Made by a program: the position numbers and the translations under genes
Shown: positions 36,773 to 46,083 of the stretch, in pieces
Numbering within the stretch: position 1 is the first letter of the stretch
Layout: every line of letters starts with the position of its first letter
Origin: G963691885 sp963691885
GTDB taxonomy: Bacteria > Pseudomonadota > Alphaproteobacteria > UBA8366 > Aestuariispiraceae
Length of the DNA: 64,000 nucleotides
Assembly (NCBI GenBank): GCA_963691885.1
Contig: OY829843.1
Span: 372,001-436,000, forward strand
Reading direction: 5' to 3'
The notes under the pieces: generated by a model
What the model was told of the DNA's origin: nothing
The model's input: only the letters and a program-made list of their open reading frames with translations
Databases searched by the model: none

Positions 36773-38287
36773 TCAAACCCGCCAGAATGGATCCATGGCA
36801 GTGAACTCGATCCATTGCTGTTCGAGGTGACCAAGATCCCGTTCCACCTGCCCCGCGTTCCATCCTTCCAGCAAGGATTTGGTTTCCAAGCTCAGTTTAT
36901 GGCCGTTCGCCTCCAATTCATTGATCAAATAGGACTGAACCAAGGCATCATTGAGACCGCCCAGACAATCCTGCAAACGCGACAGCGCCCGTCGATACGG
37001 GCGAACCTTCTCTTTCTCATAAAGGCTGCCAAAAAAGCCAACAGCGTATCGAAGTTTTTTCAGATCCAGTCGAAGCGGATGCAAATCATCATGGGGCAAG
37101 TCCTGGGGTCGCTTCCCCGCTGTTTTCAGTACCCGTTTCAAGCGCTTCTGCAAAACCGACCGGGCAAATTCGATAAGCGTGTCCCGGGAGTTCGCTGGCG
37201 ATGGTGACAATGCCCATTCATCCAGTGCGAGCAGGCTGCGCGAAAAGCGACCGGAATTAAGGGTCAGTTCGGCCTCGGCATACCCGGCGTCCCGCATCGC
37301 CTCCGCCGCCCTCCTTAGCGCCACAAATCCCGGCCTATCACCAAAATAACCCTGCATATCGGTCAGAACACCAGACAGGAAGACATCGAAATCCCGTGCC
37401 TGTCCCATCGCCTGTTGCAACCAGCGTAATTCATCCCGCATTTCATTGAAAACGGCTGGTTCAAAGGCGGATCTGAAAATACTTAAACCCGCTCGTGCCC
37501 GACGGACGGCGACCCGCGCCTGATGAACCCCTTCCGGATCGCGACTGCCCAGGATCACGGGGGAATTCACCAGAACCTGGCCAACAGTATCCTGCAGAAC
37601 AAGGCCGAGAACATCTTGAACAGATTGATCCGGGTTCAGTTTCAGCCGCTTTGCGCGTTGCGGATATGCCTGCCTGTTGCGGTAAAGATGATAACCGCGG
37701 GCCGCCTTACTGTCGCGGTCCAGGGCCAGGTCAAACGACTGGCACAGCGCATAGGCCGCACGCACAACATCAATTGGTGCCCCCTCCACGAGTTCCAGTT
37801 CCACTTCTGAAATCGGGCGGGACCGGTCGCCAGATTGAATCGTACCAACATCAAGGGCAATCTCGATCAGACTGTCCCCATAGCGAACAAGCCAGATCGT
37901 GCGGCGAATATCGGTCGCAAAGACAGGAACCAGCCCCTGTTTACGGTCCAGCTTTTTCAGTAAAGCCCGCAGTTTTTTGTCTTCAATCAAGTCCAGCTGA
38001 GGCGCATCAGACTGAATATATGCGTTGAATTCGGTGCGTTGTTGCAAACCACCAGACATCGCACCGGGCACTTTCAGGGTTTGCTCCCGGCGCGATCCCA
38101 TTTTCCGGACACGCAACGCTGCTCTGCTTTCGCGCAGGTCAAGTTCAGCTGTATCGAAATAGGTACTCAGCAGGCGGACGGAACGCGCACGACCCGTCTT
38201 GTGCCTCTGTAACCAGGCAGCGCGTCTGAAGCGGGCCACGGTGCCAACGTCCAACCGCAGTTTCAGTTCGATTTCCAGATCAGCCAT
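36773..38287 (-). CDS. CYTH and CHAD domain protein (triphosphatase/polyphosphate binding)
   Basis: A 504-residue protein. The CYTH domain (about 1-200) starts with the EIELKL metal/triphosphate motif and carries many Lys/Arg and Glu residues lining a tunnel. The CHAD domain (about 260-500) has VHQARVAVRRARAGL, QAMGQARDFDVFL and KKLRYAVGFFG, whose basic helices bind polyphosphate. CYTH enzymes hydrolyse inorganic triphosphate. CHAD domains are known to direct proteins to polyphosphate granules. ATG 38287 follows AAGGGA; a longer open frame upstream is not supported. It is separated from hdaA by about 100 bases. Confidence 0.93.
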   Translation of the reverse strand: MADLEIELKLRLDVGTVARFRRAAWLQRHKTGRARSVRLLSTYFDTAELDLRESRAALRVRKMGSRREQTLKVPGAMSGGLQQRTEFNAYIQSDAPQLDLIEDKKLRALLKKLDRKQGLVPVFATDIRRTIWLVRYGDSLIEIALDVGTIQSGDRSRPISEVELELVEGAPIDVVRAAYALCQSFDLALDRDSKAARGYHLYRNRQAYPQRAKRLKLNPDQSVQDVLGLVLQDTVGQVLVNSPVILGSRDPEGVHQARVAVRRARAGLSIFRSAFEPAVFNEMRDELRWLQQAMGQARDFDVFLSGVLTDMQGYFGDRPGFVALRRAAEAMRDAGYAEAELTLNSGRFSRSLLALDEWALSPSPANSRDTLIEFARSVLQKRLKRVLKTAGKRPQDLPHDDLHPLRLDLKKLRYAVGFFGSLYEKEKVRPYRRALSRLQDCLGGLNDALVQSYLINELEANGHKLSLETKSLLEGWNAGQVERDLGHLEQQWIEFTAMDPFWRV

Positions 38288-38385
38288 GCTTCCCTTGGAC
38301 CATGGCAATTCCTGTGGGTCTAGCCGATTGTTGCAGTTTGGTGAAACTTTCACGCCACTGTAACAATATTGAAACAAACGCCTCT

Positions 38386-39081
38386 CTACAGGGCTTCTTC
38401 CAGAACGGTCCGCGCCAGAGGAATGGTGATCGGGCGTTTTACCGACAGCGCGTAGCGATCCAGTTTGTCGACGACCGCCCGCACCCCTTCAAAACTGCGA
38501 TCGATCCGGGGCAGAAGATAGGCAACCAGATCGGCCGTAACCTTGATTTGGCGGTCCGAAAACAGTTTCACCAGCAATCCACCCAACAAGCCGTCATCGG
38601 GCGCATCAATCTGGACGACAGGCAATGCAATCAGGCGTGAGGTCAGATCCCGCAACTGGAAATCCAGACGCGATGGGGCTTGCCGGCTGGTGATCAGTAA
38701 GCTGCCCTCTTCCTGTCGGGTCCAGTTGATCAAATGAAACAGGGCTTCTTCCTGTTCCCCTTCTTCAATCCGGTCGATATCTTCCAAAACGAAACGCCCC
38801 TGACTGATGGCATTGTGCGAGTCCAACAGGCGTTTTTCCAACCGGTTGCCGCGCAGCTCGACTGTATCAAGTTCTTCTGCATCAGAACGGTGGCGCCAGA
38901 CATTGGCCAGGTGCGACTTGCCGCTTCCGGGTGGTCCATACAGCGCCAGAATATGACCCGGCCAATCAGGCCAGGAATCGATACGCTCTACCGCCATCTG
39001 GTTGCAAGGGGCGACCAGAAAATCATCGCGACCCAACGCCGGGCGCAGGTCCAGGTCAAAAGCAATCTGTTTTGGTGTCAT
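38386..39081 (-). CDS. hdaA: HdaA, DnaA-related replication regulator
   Basis: A 231-residue AAA+ protein related to DnaA but without its DNA-binding domain. It has Walker A GPPGSGKSH, Walker B-like VLEDIDRI, sensor 1 in LLITSRQAPS and the lid arginine in RSFEGVRAVVDKLD. Hda with the DNA clamp stimulates ATP hydrolysis by DnaA, so chromosomes are copied once per cycle. The N-terminal AFDLDLRPALGRDDFL contains a clamp-binding-like stretch. The start overlaps the AI-2E gene stop by four bases, so it belongs to the DUF2066/AI-2E/hdaA operon. Confidence 0.92.
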   Translation of the reverse strand: MTPKQIAFDLDLRPALGRDDFLVAPCNQMAVERIDSWPDWPGHILALYGPPGSGKSHLANVWRHRSDAEELDTVELRGNRLEKRLLDSHNAISQGRFVLEDIDRIEEGEQEEALFHLINWTRQEEGSLLITSRQAPSRLDFQLRDLTSRLIALPVVQIDAPDDGLLGGLLVKLFSDRQIKVTADLVAYLLPRIDRSFEGVRAVVDKLDRYALSVKRPITIPLARTVLEEAL

Positions 39082-40202
39082 GGTCCGGTGGCGTCATCTT
39101 TAGGCGGCGGGTCCGGCTTATCATCCGGTTCCACCATAATCACGGGTTCACCTTCCCGATACAACCGGCTGTCCAGATATTGCGCCATTGTGAAACGCAG
39201 AAGAACACCGAGCGTTGCGGCAACAGGAACGGCAAGCAGAATGCCGACAAATTCGAAAAGGGACCCGCCGGCCATCAAGGCAAAGATGATCGTCACCTCA
39301 TGCAGTTTTACCCGTCCACCAACCAGTTTAGGTGTCAGGAAATTCCCCTCAATTACCTGACCGATGACAAAAACCAGGGCAACAAGCCCCACCGGACCAA
39401 AGGAATCGAACTGGGCCAGCGCAATACCAAAGCCGAGTGCCGCCCCGATCAACATCCCGAAATAAGGAATGAAAGAGACAAGACCGGTAAACAGACCCAC
39501 GATGAACCCGAAGTCGAGACCGACAAGGGTCAGCCCGATGCCATAGAACAACCCAAGCGATAGACAAACCAGCGCCTGTCCCCGGGCGAAACCGGCCAGT
39601 ATCTCGTCAATTTCGCGGGCAAGGCCGCGCACTGTATCGGCCTGCGCTCTTGGCAGCCAGGAATCAAGTTTGGCAATCATCCGGTCCCAGTCGCGCAACA
39701 GGTAAAAGGCAATGATTGGCGTAATGATGACGAGGGATAGCAGATTGGCAACGGCCCCCAACCCGCCCAGTAATTGGCCAAAAGCCTTACTGATCCAGGA
39801 AATTGCGGTACCCGCATATTGTGTTGCCCCCTTGCCGACATCACGGATACTGGCATCCCCGAATTCAACGGCCAGCATCTCAAGCAGGGGTTGCGCCTTG
39901 ATCCGGACAGCTTCGGCATAGCGCGGAATACGCTCAATCAGTTCGGCGATCTCGCCAACCAGGACGGGGCCTCCCATCGCCCCCAGAATGATGACAATGA
40001 TGAAGAACATCAGGGTGACAACCGATGTCGCCATGCCACGAGAAAGACCACGTGCCTCCAACCGGTCGCAAACCGGATCCAGGCAATAGGCAACCCCCAT
40101 CGCCGCCACGAAAGGCAACAGGATCGGGCGCAAGACATAGAGAAACAGCCCGGCGGCAACCAGAATCAGCAACCAGGCAACAGATTTTTGCTGGGTGGTC
40201 AT
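39078..40202 (-). CDS. AI-2E/PerM-family transporter
   Basis: A 374-residue inner-membrane protein with about seven to eight hydrophobic helices and a family block FVIGQVIEGNFLTPKLVGGRVKLHEVTIIFALMAG, seen here as shorter conserved pieces. Members export autoinducer-2 or act as Na+/H+ antiporters; the substrate is not resolved. It overlaps both neighbours by four bases (ATGA), so the operon DUF2066 to AI-2E to hdaA is translated in a coupled way. The C-terminal tail is acidic and Pro-rich. Confidence 0.9.
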   Translation of the reverse strand: MTTQQKSVAWLLILVAAGLFLYVLRPILLPFVAAMGVAYCLDPVCDRLEARGLSRGMATSVVTLMFFIIVIILGAMGGPVLVGEIAELIERIPRYAEAVRIKAQPLLEMLAVEFGDASIRDVGKGATQYAGTAISWISKAFGQLLGGLGAVANLLSLVIITPIIAFYLLRDWDRMIAKLDSWLPRAQADTVRGLAREIDEILAGFARGQALVCLSLGLFYGIGLTLVGLDFGFIVGLFTGLVSFIPYFGMLIGAALGFGIALAQFDSFGPVGLVALVFVIGQVIEGNFLTPKLVGGRVKLHEVTIIFALMAGGSLFEFVGILLAVPVAATLGVLLRFTMAQYLDSRLYREGEPVIMVEPDDKPDPPPKDDATGP

Positions 40203-41410
40203 TGCAGCGCCCGAATTCGCCAGCTGCCAAACTGGGACGTTGCAGCGTTAAAATCCTCCGCCTCGGCAAAGGCGGCATCCCCCTGTTCAAGGACCAGCCC
40301 GTTCTGACCGAGCGCCAGCCGCAACCGATCCAGATCGCCCGCATAACGCAAATTGACCAGTGCACCCGAAATCGACAGCTCTGACAGACTGACATCACGG
40401 ACAGAGGCCGTTCGGTTCAAACGCTGTTCAATGTTCAGCCAGTCGTCCAGACTGGACAGATCCACCGAGACTTGCAGGTTTTGCTGGCCGATGCCCGGCT
40501 GGATCAGGTTGCGCAGTTTCCAGCGCTCTTCCAGACCATCCATCGCCGCAACAGAAACCTCATTCAGGATTGCCAATAGATCGGCATCCGCAGGCGCGCG
40601 AAAACTATCCTGCGCGCCCTGCGCCTCCCAACCGGGGCCATAGCCCCTGGAATTGACGTCAACGCGCAGGTCCGTTCCACCCGGCTCTGGCGTTGTTTTG
40701 ACGCTGGTGACAATCACCCCGCCGGCACCGTATTTGGCGATAATGCGCTGGAAGGCCTCCAGATCACCATTCAGGGCAGATGCCGTATCAATCAGGCCGA
40801 TATCCGACAGATCGCCCAAAGGCACAACAATCGGCAGAAGACCCGATGGGGCAACCTTCTCTGTCCAGGCCTGCAGCCAGATATTTTCCACCTCCCAAAG
40901 CAGCATTTCCGTGTCGCTTTGCAGGACGGGAAGAACGACCATAGGGCGGCTCATCGTTTCAGCGAAAGGAATGCCTGAATTCACCAGCAACTGCCGGACG
41001 CCGTCAGGCCAAAATCGCGCCGTCAGGGTCGCGAGGTAACGCCCGCCGCCAAATTTCTCATCCGCCAGTGAAAAGTCACGGATCAGGTTTTCTAGCGCGG
41101 CGTCTTCCAATACTGGCAAGCGTTCCCAATCGCCCTTCAAGGTCATGCGGCGGAGCACAACGGCCAAAGCCTCCGCCTTTGCAGAAGAAACCCCGGTATC
41201 GCGCGCATCAACAGCACTTTCATTCAACTCGTCAATTTGAACACCTGCCGCGACAAAAACCCGGTCCTGCGTCTGGCCGGGCAGCACGGCCTGGGCCAGT
41301 GCGACCGAAGCGGCGATCAAAAGCGACAGGAAAAATCCGAAAATCAAGACAATTGATCGGCCAGACAACCCTGTTGCCTGAATTCGCAGAAAGCCTGGAG
41401 ATCCTGTCAT
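40199..41410 (-). CDS. DUF2066-family exported protein
   Basis: A 403-residue protein with an N-terminal hydrophobic segment (about 18-40), cleaved or anchored, and a DUF2066 domain. Recognisable pieces are ALAVVLRRMTLKGDW, FWPDGVRQLLVNSGIPF and an MVVLPVLQSD strand. The function is unknown. The start at ATG 41410 is chosen because GGAAGG lies five bases upstream; the frame is open to 41464. The gene starts the operon with the transporter and hdaA and is divergent from purM, a gene order widely seen in alphaproteobacteria. Confidence 0.88.
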   Translation of the reverse strand: MTGSPGFLRIQATGLSGRSIVLIFGFFLSLLIAASVALAQAVLPGQTQDRVFVAAGVQIDELNESAVDARDTGVSSAKAEALAVVLRRMTLKGDWERLPVLEDAALENLIRDFSLADEKFGGGRYLATLTARFWPDGVRQLLVNSGIPFAETMSRPMVVLPVLQSDTEMLLWEVENIWLQAWTEKVAPSGLLPIVVPLGDLSDIGLIDTASALNGDLEAFQRIIAKYGAGGVIVTSVKTTPEPGGTDLRVDVNSRGYGPGWEAQGAQDSFRAPADADLLAILNEVSVAAMDGLEERWKLRNLIQPGIGQQNLQVSVDLSSLDDWLNIEQRLNRTASVRDVSLSELSISGALVNLRYAGDLDRLRLALGQNGLVLEQGDAAFAEAEDFNAATSQFGSWRIRALQ

Positions 41411-41427
41411 TTCAACCTTCCGATCCG

Positions 41428-41455
41428 TTGCAAATACCAAAGTTTTCGCTATGGT
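41428..41455 (+). promoter_or_regulatory. Candidate promoter for purM
   Basis: TTGCAA at 41428-41433 and TATGGT at 41450-41455 with a 16-base spacer. A start about seven bases later would leave a 60-base leader before purM ATG 41521. It lies just upstream of the DUF2066 start at 41410. This is a match by eye only. Confidence 0.35.
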
Positions 41456-41520
41456 GCCGCTCACCTGATTTACCCCTGTATGGTTACGGACGGGTGACGA
41501 TCATAGCAAGAGGCGAGCGC

Positions 41521-42609
41521 ATGAATATGGCCAGTTCAGAACAAAAAAAAGGCGGGTCTGACGGCCTTACCTATCGTGACGCTGGCGTAGATATTGAAGC
41601 AGGCAATGATCTGGTCGACGCGATCAAGCCTTTGGCGGCCTCCACACGGCGTTCCGGGGCTGATGGCGCGCTTGGCGGATTCGGCGGCCTGTTCGATCTG
41701 AAAGCGGCTGGATACAGTGACCCAATCCTGGTGGCTGCGACCGATGGTGTTGGCACAAAACTGCGTGTTGCCATTGATGCGGGTCAGCACGATACGGTCG
41801 GCATAGACCTCGTCGCCATGTGCGTGAACGACCTGATCGTGCAGGGTGCCGCCCCTCTGATGTTTCTGGATTATTACGCCACAGGGAAACTGTCCGTTGA
41901 AGTCGCCCGCGATGTCATCGCCGGTATCGCCGAGGGATGCCGGCAGTCCGACGCAGCGCTAATCGGCGGCGAAACCGCAGAAATGCCCGGCATGTATGGC
42001 GAGGGTGATTATGATCTGGCCGGGTTTTCGGTCGGGGCCGCTGAACGACATGAATTGATCGACGGCAGCAAGATCGCTGAGGGCAACCTGTTGCTGGGTC
42101 TCGCGTCAAATGGCGTCCATTCAAACGGGTATTCACTTATTCGGAAGATTGTTGAGAAAAACAGCCTCACCTGGCAGGACCCCGCCCCGTTCGATACGGA
42201 TATGAGCCTTGGTGAAGCGCTGCTGAAACCCACAAGGATCTATGTAAAACCTGTCCTGAAAGCCCTTCGAAACGGGGGTATGAACGGTCTGGTTCATGTC
42301 ACCGGCGGCGGGTTCTATGAAAATCTTCCGCGCGTGATGCCAGAAGGCCTGGGATGCCGGGTAAATCGCAACACCTGGCCGCAAATGCCGGTTTTCAAGT
42401 GGTTGCAAGAGGCGGGCAATGTCGCAGCGGTGGAGATGCTTCGCACCTTCAATTGCGGGCTCGGCATGGTTCTGGTCGTAGACGCTGATGCGGCGCCGGA
42501 ACTGACCGAGATCCTGACCCGGGCGGGAGAGACGGTTTATACGATTGGCAGTGTAAGGACGCTTGAAGCGGGCATGCCAGCGGTCGAGATAGAAGGCATC
42601 GATTCTTGA
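41521..42609 (+). CDS. purM: Phosphoribosylformylglycinamidine cyclo-ligase
   Basis: A 362-residue enzyme that closes the imidazole ring in purine synthesis: it converts FGAM to AIR using ATP. Family motifs are GLTYRDAGVDIEAGN, AATDGVGTKL, GTDLVAMCVND-like residues, IGGETAEMPGMY, LLGLASNGVHSNGYSL and VHVTGGGFYENLPR. ATG 41521 follows GAGG; a much longer open frame upstream belongs to the shadow of the DUF2066 gene. purN starts inside the stop codon, so the two are coupled. Confidence 0.97.
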   Translation: MNMASSEQKKGGSDGLTYRDAGVDIEAGNDLVDAIKPLAASTRRSGADGALGGFGGLFDLKAAGYSDPILVAATDGVGTKLRVAIDAGQHDTVGIDLVAMCVNDLIVQGAAPLMFLDYYATGKLSVEVARDVIAGIAEGCRQSDAALIGGETAEMPGMYGEGDYDLAGFSVGAAERHELIDGSKIAEGNLLLGLASNGVHSNGYSLIRKIVEKNSLTWQDPAPFDTDMSLGEALLKPTRIYVKPVLKALRNGGMNGLVHVTGGGFYENLPRVMPEGLGCRVNRNTWPQMPVFKWLQEAGNVAAVEMLRTFNCGLGMVLVVDADAAPELTEILTRAGETVYTIGSVRTLEAGMPAVEIEGIDS

Positions 42610-43301
42610 CCCAGACAGGTCAGGCAGCGCCCAAAAAACGGGTTGCGGTTTTCATATCGGGCAGCGGATCCAACCTGGCAGCTCTGATCGATGCGGCACG
42701 CGACGATGACTATCCGGTCGAAATTGCACTCGTCCTGTCGAACAAGGCAGATGCATACGGCCTGATCCGGGCGGCGGATGCAGGTATTCAAACCGCCTTT
42801 GTTGACCATCGTGCCTATGACAGTCGCGAAGCGTTCGAAGACGCCATTACTGTCGTGCTGTCGGAACAGTCAATCGACATCATCTGTCTGGCCGGGTTTA
42901 TGAGAATTCTGACCGCCGGATTCGTTTCCACCTATGAAGGACGGATGATCAATGTTCACCCCTCCCTGCTGCCGGATTACAAAGGGTTGCAAACCCATTC
43001 CCGCGTTCTGGAAGCAGGCGAGCGTTACCATGGCTGCTCTGTGCATTTTGTGCAGGCAGAACTGGATGGTGGACCGGTCATCCTTCAGGCCCGAATCCCT
43101 GTACTGGAGGATGACACGCCAGACAGTCTGGCCGGTCGCGTTCTTGTGCAGGAACATCGGATTTACCCCGCGGCCCTCTCCATGCTGGGCGCAGGTGCGG
43201 TCACCTTTGCAGAGCCGGATGTTGTGATTTCCGGTCGTGACGCCCCTATCGTTATAACCGACAAAGACAGCCTGTCCTGGCGTGATCTAATTCATGGCTG
43301 A
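42606..43301 (+). CDS. purN: Phosphoribosylglycinamide formyltransferase
   Basis: A 231-residue folate-dependent enzyme that formylates GAR in step three of purine synthesis. It carries the N-terminal FISGSGSNLAALIDA loop, NVHPSLLPDYKG with catalytic Asn and His, and GCSVHFVQAELDGGPVI with the catalytic Asp. The start is TTG 42606, overlapping the purM stop codon (TTGA). The protein is slightly long at the C-terminus. Together with purM it makes a two-gene purine operon. Confidence 0.96.
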   Translation: MTQTGQAAPKKRVAVFISGSGSNLAALIDAARDDDYPVEIALVLSNKADAYGLIRAADAGIQTAFVDHRAYDSREAFEDAITVVLSEQSIDIICLAGFMRILTAGFVSTYEGRMINVHPSLLPDYKGLQTHSRVLEAGERYHGCSVHFVQAELDGGPVILQARIPVLEDDTPDSLAGRVLVQEHRIYPAALSMLGAGAVTFAEPDVVISGRDAPIVITDKDSLSWRDLIHG

Positions 43302-43406
43302 AACCACAGGAACCGCTTGAAAAGCCAGCCAGTTTGACTAAACTGAAGCTAGTTTTGACCATTCTTGATCTGGCGTCGCGCCATCGGAATTTAGGGGGAA
43401 TAGGAC

Positions 43407-43541
43407 ATGGAAGAAGAACTCGAATTCAAGCAGGCCCCTCAGGCGAACCTGCAGACCTATTCCGGCGTCAACAAACTGATCGCAATTTCCGTGGTTGGAA
43501 TCGTTCTGGTCCTTCTGATCATGGCCGGCACGCTGGTCTGA
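43407..43541 (+). CDS. Small membrane protein, possible aa3-oxidase subunit IV-like
   Basis: A 44-residue protein with an acidic N-terminus (MEEELEFKQ), a QTYSGVNKL segment and one transmembrane helix running to the end. AGGGGG and AGGA precede ATG 43407, so it looks like a real gene. The layout, including the TYSG block before the helix, resembles the small subunit IV of bacterial aa3 cytochrome oxidases, but no oxidase genes lie near and the match is weak. It sits between purN and the convergent Usp gene. Confidence 0.6.
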   Translation: MEEELEFKQAPQANLQTYSGVNKLIAISVVGIVLVLLIMAGTLV

Positions 43542-43554
43542 CCCGGACCAAACC

Positions 43555-44409
43555 TTACCTGAAAAGCAAAATCGGTATTTTACACGACCGGATCATTTCG
43601 GTCGTTGTGGACCCGATTATCAGATTGCGGATGCGAGAGTGCCCATAGGCACCCATGATCAACAGGTCCCGACCACTTTCCTTCACCTGTTCCGCAATCG
43701 CCTTATCAGGGGAACCTGAAACAAACTCAGCTTCTGTGTTATAGCCTGCGGCTTTGAGCAATATGGCTGCATCTTCTGCCTTTTTCCGGATTTCAGGGCT
43801 GACCTGACCGGCCACGACCAGCCTCAGATCCAGACCGCCGAAAACCTTACTTCGGGCGATGTGATCAACCGCCTTCATCGCGCTGGTACCACCATCAAAG
43901 GCGATCATCATCCGTTCAATAGGCTGGAACGCACGAGACGCCACCAACACCGGCTTTGTTACAGAACGTACGACGCGTTCCAGATTGGATCCAAGATGAA
44001 GTTTGTCGAAATCGGCGGCCTGTCCGCGTTTCCCAATTACGATCAAGTCTGCATCGGCCTCAAGATCCTGGGCGGTCTCAACGATTTCACCATTGCGCAA
44101 AAGGGTCGTTACATCACTGACACCAGAACGCAGAGCCCTGGCCTTGGCATCATCGAGGATCGCCCTGCCCTGTTGCTGGACCAGTTTCGCCTTCTTGGCA
44201 TCCAGCTCAGCAAGCTCTTCAAGCAGAGCCGTCCGCGCGCCGAGACCGATTGATCCGCTGAGATTGGCCCCTTCGCCACTAGCTTCCCGGCGGCCCAAAA
44301 CATGCACAATCTCAAGCGACGCCTCTAACTTCGACGCGACAAAACCAGCATAATCACAAACACTCTCTGCATAGAGCGACTGATCTATCATGGCGACAAC
44401 TTTTGACAT
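43555..44409 (-). CDS. Universal stress protein, two Usp domains
   Basis: A 284-residue tandem UspA protein. The first domain starts VVAMIDQSLYAESV and ends with LIVIGKRGQAADFDKLHLGSN. The second starts RMMIAFDGGTSAMKAV and ends LLIMGAYGHSRIRNLIIGSTT. The G-x2-G-x9-G(S/T) nucleotide-binding pattern is clear in the second. Usp proteins help survival under stress by mechanisms that vary. It starts 27 bases after the SulP gene on the same strand, so the transporter and the stress protein form an operon. Confidence 0.93.
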   Translation of the reverse strand: MSKVVAMIDQSLYAESVCDYAGFVASKLEASLEIVHVLGRREASGEGANLSGSIGLGARTALLEELAELDAKKAKLVQQQGRAILDDAKARALRSGVSDVTTLLRNGEIVETAQDLEADADLIVIGKRGQAADFDKLHLGSNLERVVRSVTKPVLVASRAFQPIERMMIAFDGGTSAMKAVDHIARSKVFGGLDLRLVVAGQVSPEIRKKAEDAAILLKAAGYNTEAEFVSGSPDKAIAEQVKESGRDLLIMGAYGHSRIRNLIIGSTTTEMIRSCKIPILLFR

Positions 44410-44436
44410 CTTTGTCTTTCTCTAACCCTGTCTAAC

Positions 44437-45927
44437 TCAATGGCCCATAAGGCGTTCAAGCGCACCCGGCTTGTCGTGGATCGCCAGCTTATCGACAATC
44501 GTTTCACTGGCCTTATTCAACCCGGCAATTTCCACCTCGGCCCCTTCCCGGCGCATCTTTAGAACCACCATGTCCAAGGCAGCCACGCTTGAGATGTCCC
44601 AGATATGCGCGCGGGAGACATCAATCGTGACCTTCTCCAGCGCTTCTTTGAAATCGAAGGATGCATTGAAGTCATCAACGGACGCAAAAAACAACTGTCC
44701 TTCAACCGTATAGGTCCTGTGACGGCCATCCTCGCTCAGGACGGAGCGCACGCGGAACAGCTGGGCAATTTTCCACGCAAAAAATATTCCAGAAAAAAGG
44801 ACGCCAACCAGAACGCCCATGGCCAGATTGTGGGTCGCAACAACTACAATCACGGTCGAGAGCATCACCACCGAGGAACTGCGCGGATGATCCTTCAGGT
44901 TCTTGATGGATGACCAGCTAAACGTTCCGATCGAGACCATGATCATGATCGCGACCAGCGCTGCCATCGGGATCTGTTTTACCCAATCGCCCAAAAACAC
45001 GATCATGATCAGCAGGAAAATCCCGGCGCAAAAAGTGGAGAGACGCCCTCGCCCGCCTGATTTCACATTGATGATGGATTGCCCGATCATGGCACAGCCC
45101 GCCATGCCGCCGATGAAGCCCGTTGCCGTATTGGCAACGCCCTGACCAATACACTCGCGATTCTTGTCGCTTTTCGTATCGGTCAATTCGTCGACAATTG
45201 AGGCTGTCATCAGGGATTCCAGAAGACCCACCGCTGCCACGGCAGCCGAATAAGGCAGGATGATCAGAAGCGTTTCCAAGGTTAACGGTATGTCAGGCAG
45301 CAGAAAAACCGGCAAGGTCGAGGGCAGTTCACCCATATCGCCGACATTTCGCAAGTCCAGGTCAAACGCCATCGTCACGGCTGTCAGAACGATAATGCAG
45401 ATCAGGGGTGACGGAACGGCCCGGGTAACCCGCGGCACCAGATAAATGATCGCCAGGCCCGCTGCCACCATGACATAGGTCAGGTTGGGCACGCCGATCA
45501 GCTCGGGGACCTGGGCCATAAAAATCAGAATGGCCAGCGCGTTTACAAAACCGGTCATCACGGAACGCGACACAAACCGCATGACATAACCAAGTTTCAA
45601 GAGGCCCGCCCCGATTTGAAGTAACCCGGCAAGGACTGTGGCCGCCAACAGATATTGTAACCCGTGTTCCTTTACCAGGGTCACCATCAGTACCGCTGTT
45701 GCCGCAGTCGCGGCCGATATCATGCCAGGGCGTCCCCCTGTAATCGCGACAATCACCGCAATGGAAAAGGACGCATAGAGGCCAACCTTTGGATCGACAC
45801 CGGCAATGATGGAAAAGGCAATCGCCTCAGGGATCAATGCCAGGGCAACAACCAGACCCGCCAGAAGGTCAGCCTTTGTATTGCCAAACCATTCCTGGCG
45901 CAGACGATAAGCGTAATCAGGGGACAC
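44437..45927 (-). CDS. SulP-family anion transporter with STAS domain
   Basis: A 496-residue inner-membrane transporter with about 10-14 helices (IPEAIAFSIIAGVDPKVGLYASF is the family start, broken into helices) and a C-terminal STAS domain at about 390-490. SulP proteins carry sulfate or bicarbonate, usually with sodium or protons. The domain pattern and the shortness resemble the bicarbonate group, but the substrate is inferred. GTG 45927 with GGAG seven bases upstream is the best start. Usp follows downstream. Confidence 0.92.
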   Translation of the reverse strand: MSPDYAYRLRQEWFGNTKADLLAGLVVALALIPEAIAFSIIAGVDPKVGLYASFSIAVIVAITGGRPGMISAATAATAVLMVTLVKEHGLQYLLAATVLAGLLQIGAGLLKLGYVMRFVSRSVMTGFVNALAILIFMAQVPELIGVPNLTYVMVAAGLAIIYLVPRVTRAVPSPLICIIVLTAVTMAFDLDLRNVGDMGELPSTLPVFLLPDIPLTLETLLIILPYSAAVAAVGLLESLMTASIVDELTDTKSDKNRECIGQGVANTATGFIGGMAGCAMIGQSIINVKSGGRGRLSTFCAGIFLLIMIVFLGDWVKQIPMAALVAIMIMVSIGTFSWSSIKNLKDHPRSSSVVMLSTVIVVVATHNLAMGVLVGVLFSGIFFAWKIAQLFRVRSVLSEDGRHRTYTVEGQLFFASVDDFNASFDFKEALEKVTIDVSRAHIWDISSVAALDMVVLKMRREGAEVEIAGLNKASETIVDKLAIHDKPGALERLMGH

Positions 45928-46030
45928 AATTATTCTCCGCAGCGAGGCTGCCAATCGGTTGATTATGTTGCAGTGCAACATGAAATAGAGGGAATTTCAA
46001 TTGAAGGCAAGATGGTGAACCATCTGACCC

Positions 46031-46064
46031 AACAAAAAACCCCGCCGATCAGGCGGGGTTTTAG
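46031..46064 (-). terminator. Rho-independent terminator after ndk
   Basis: On the minus strand a stem AAAACCCCGCC/GGCGGGGTTTT with a short loop is followed by six T. It lies about 20 bases after the ndk stop and separates ndk from the SulP operon. Confidence 0.93.
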
Positions 46065-46083
46065 AAGAGCGATCAAATCCTGA

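Noticed and set aside
41068..41520. In-frame extension of purM by about 150 codons
   Set aside because: It lies antisense over the DUF2066 coding region, and family length plus the GAGG site support ATG 41521.
43335..43375. Short hairpin AGTTT/AAACT after purN as a terminator
   Set aside because: Five A/T-rich pairs and no following T run; too weak.
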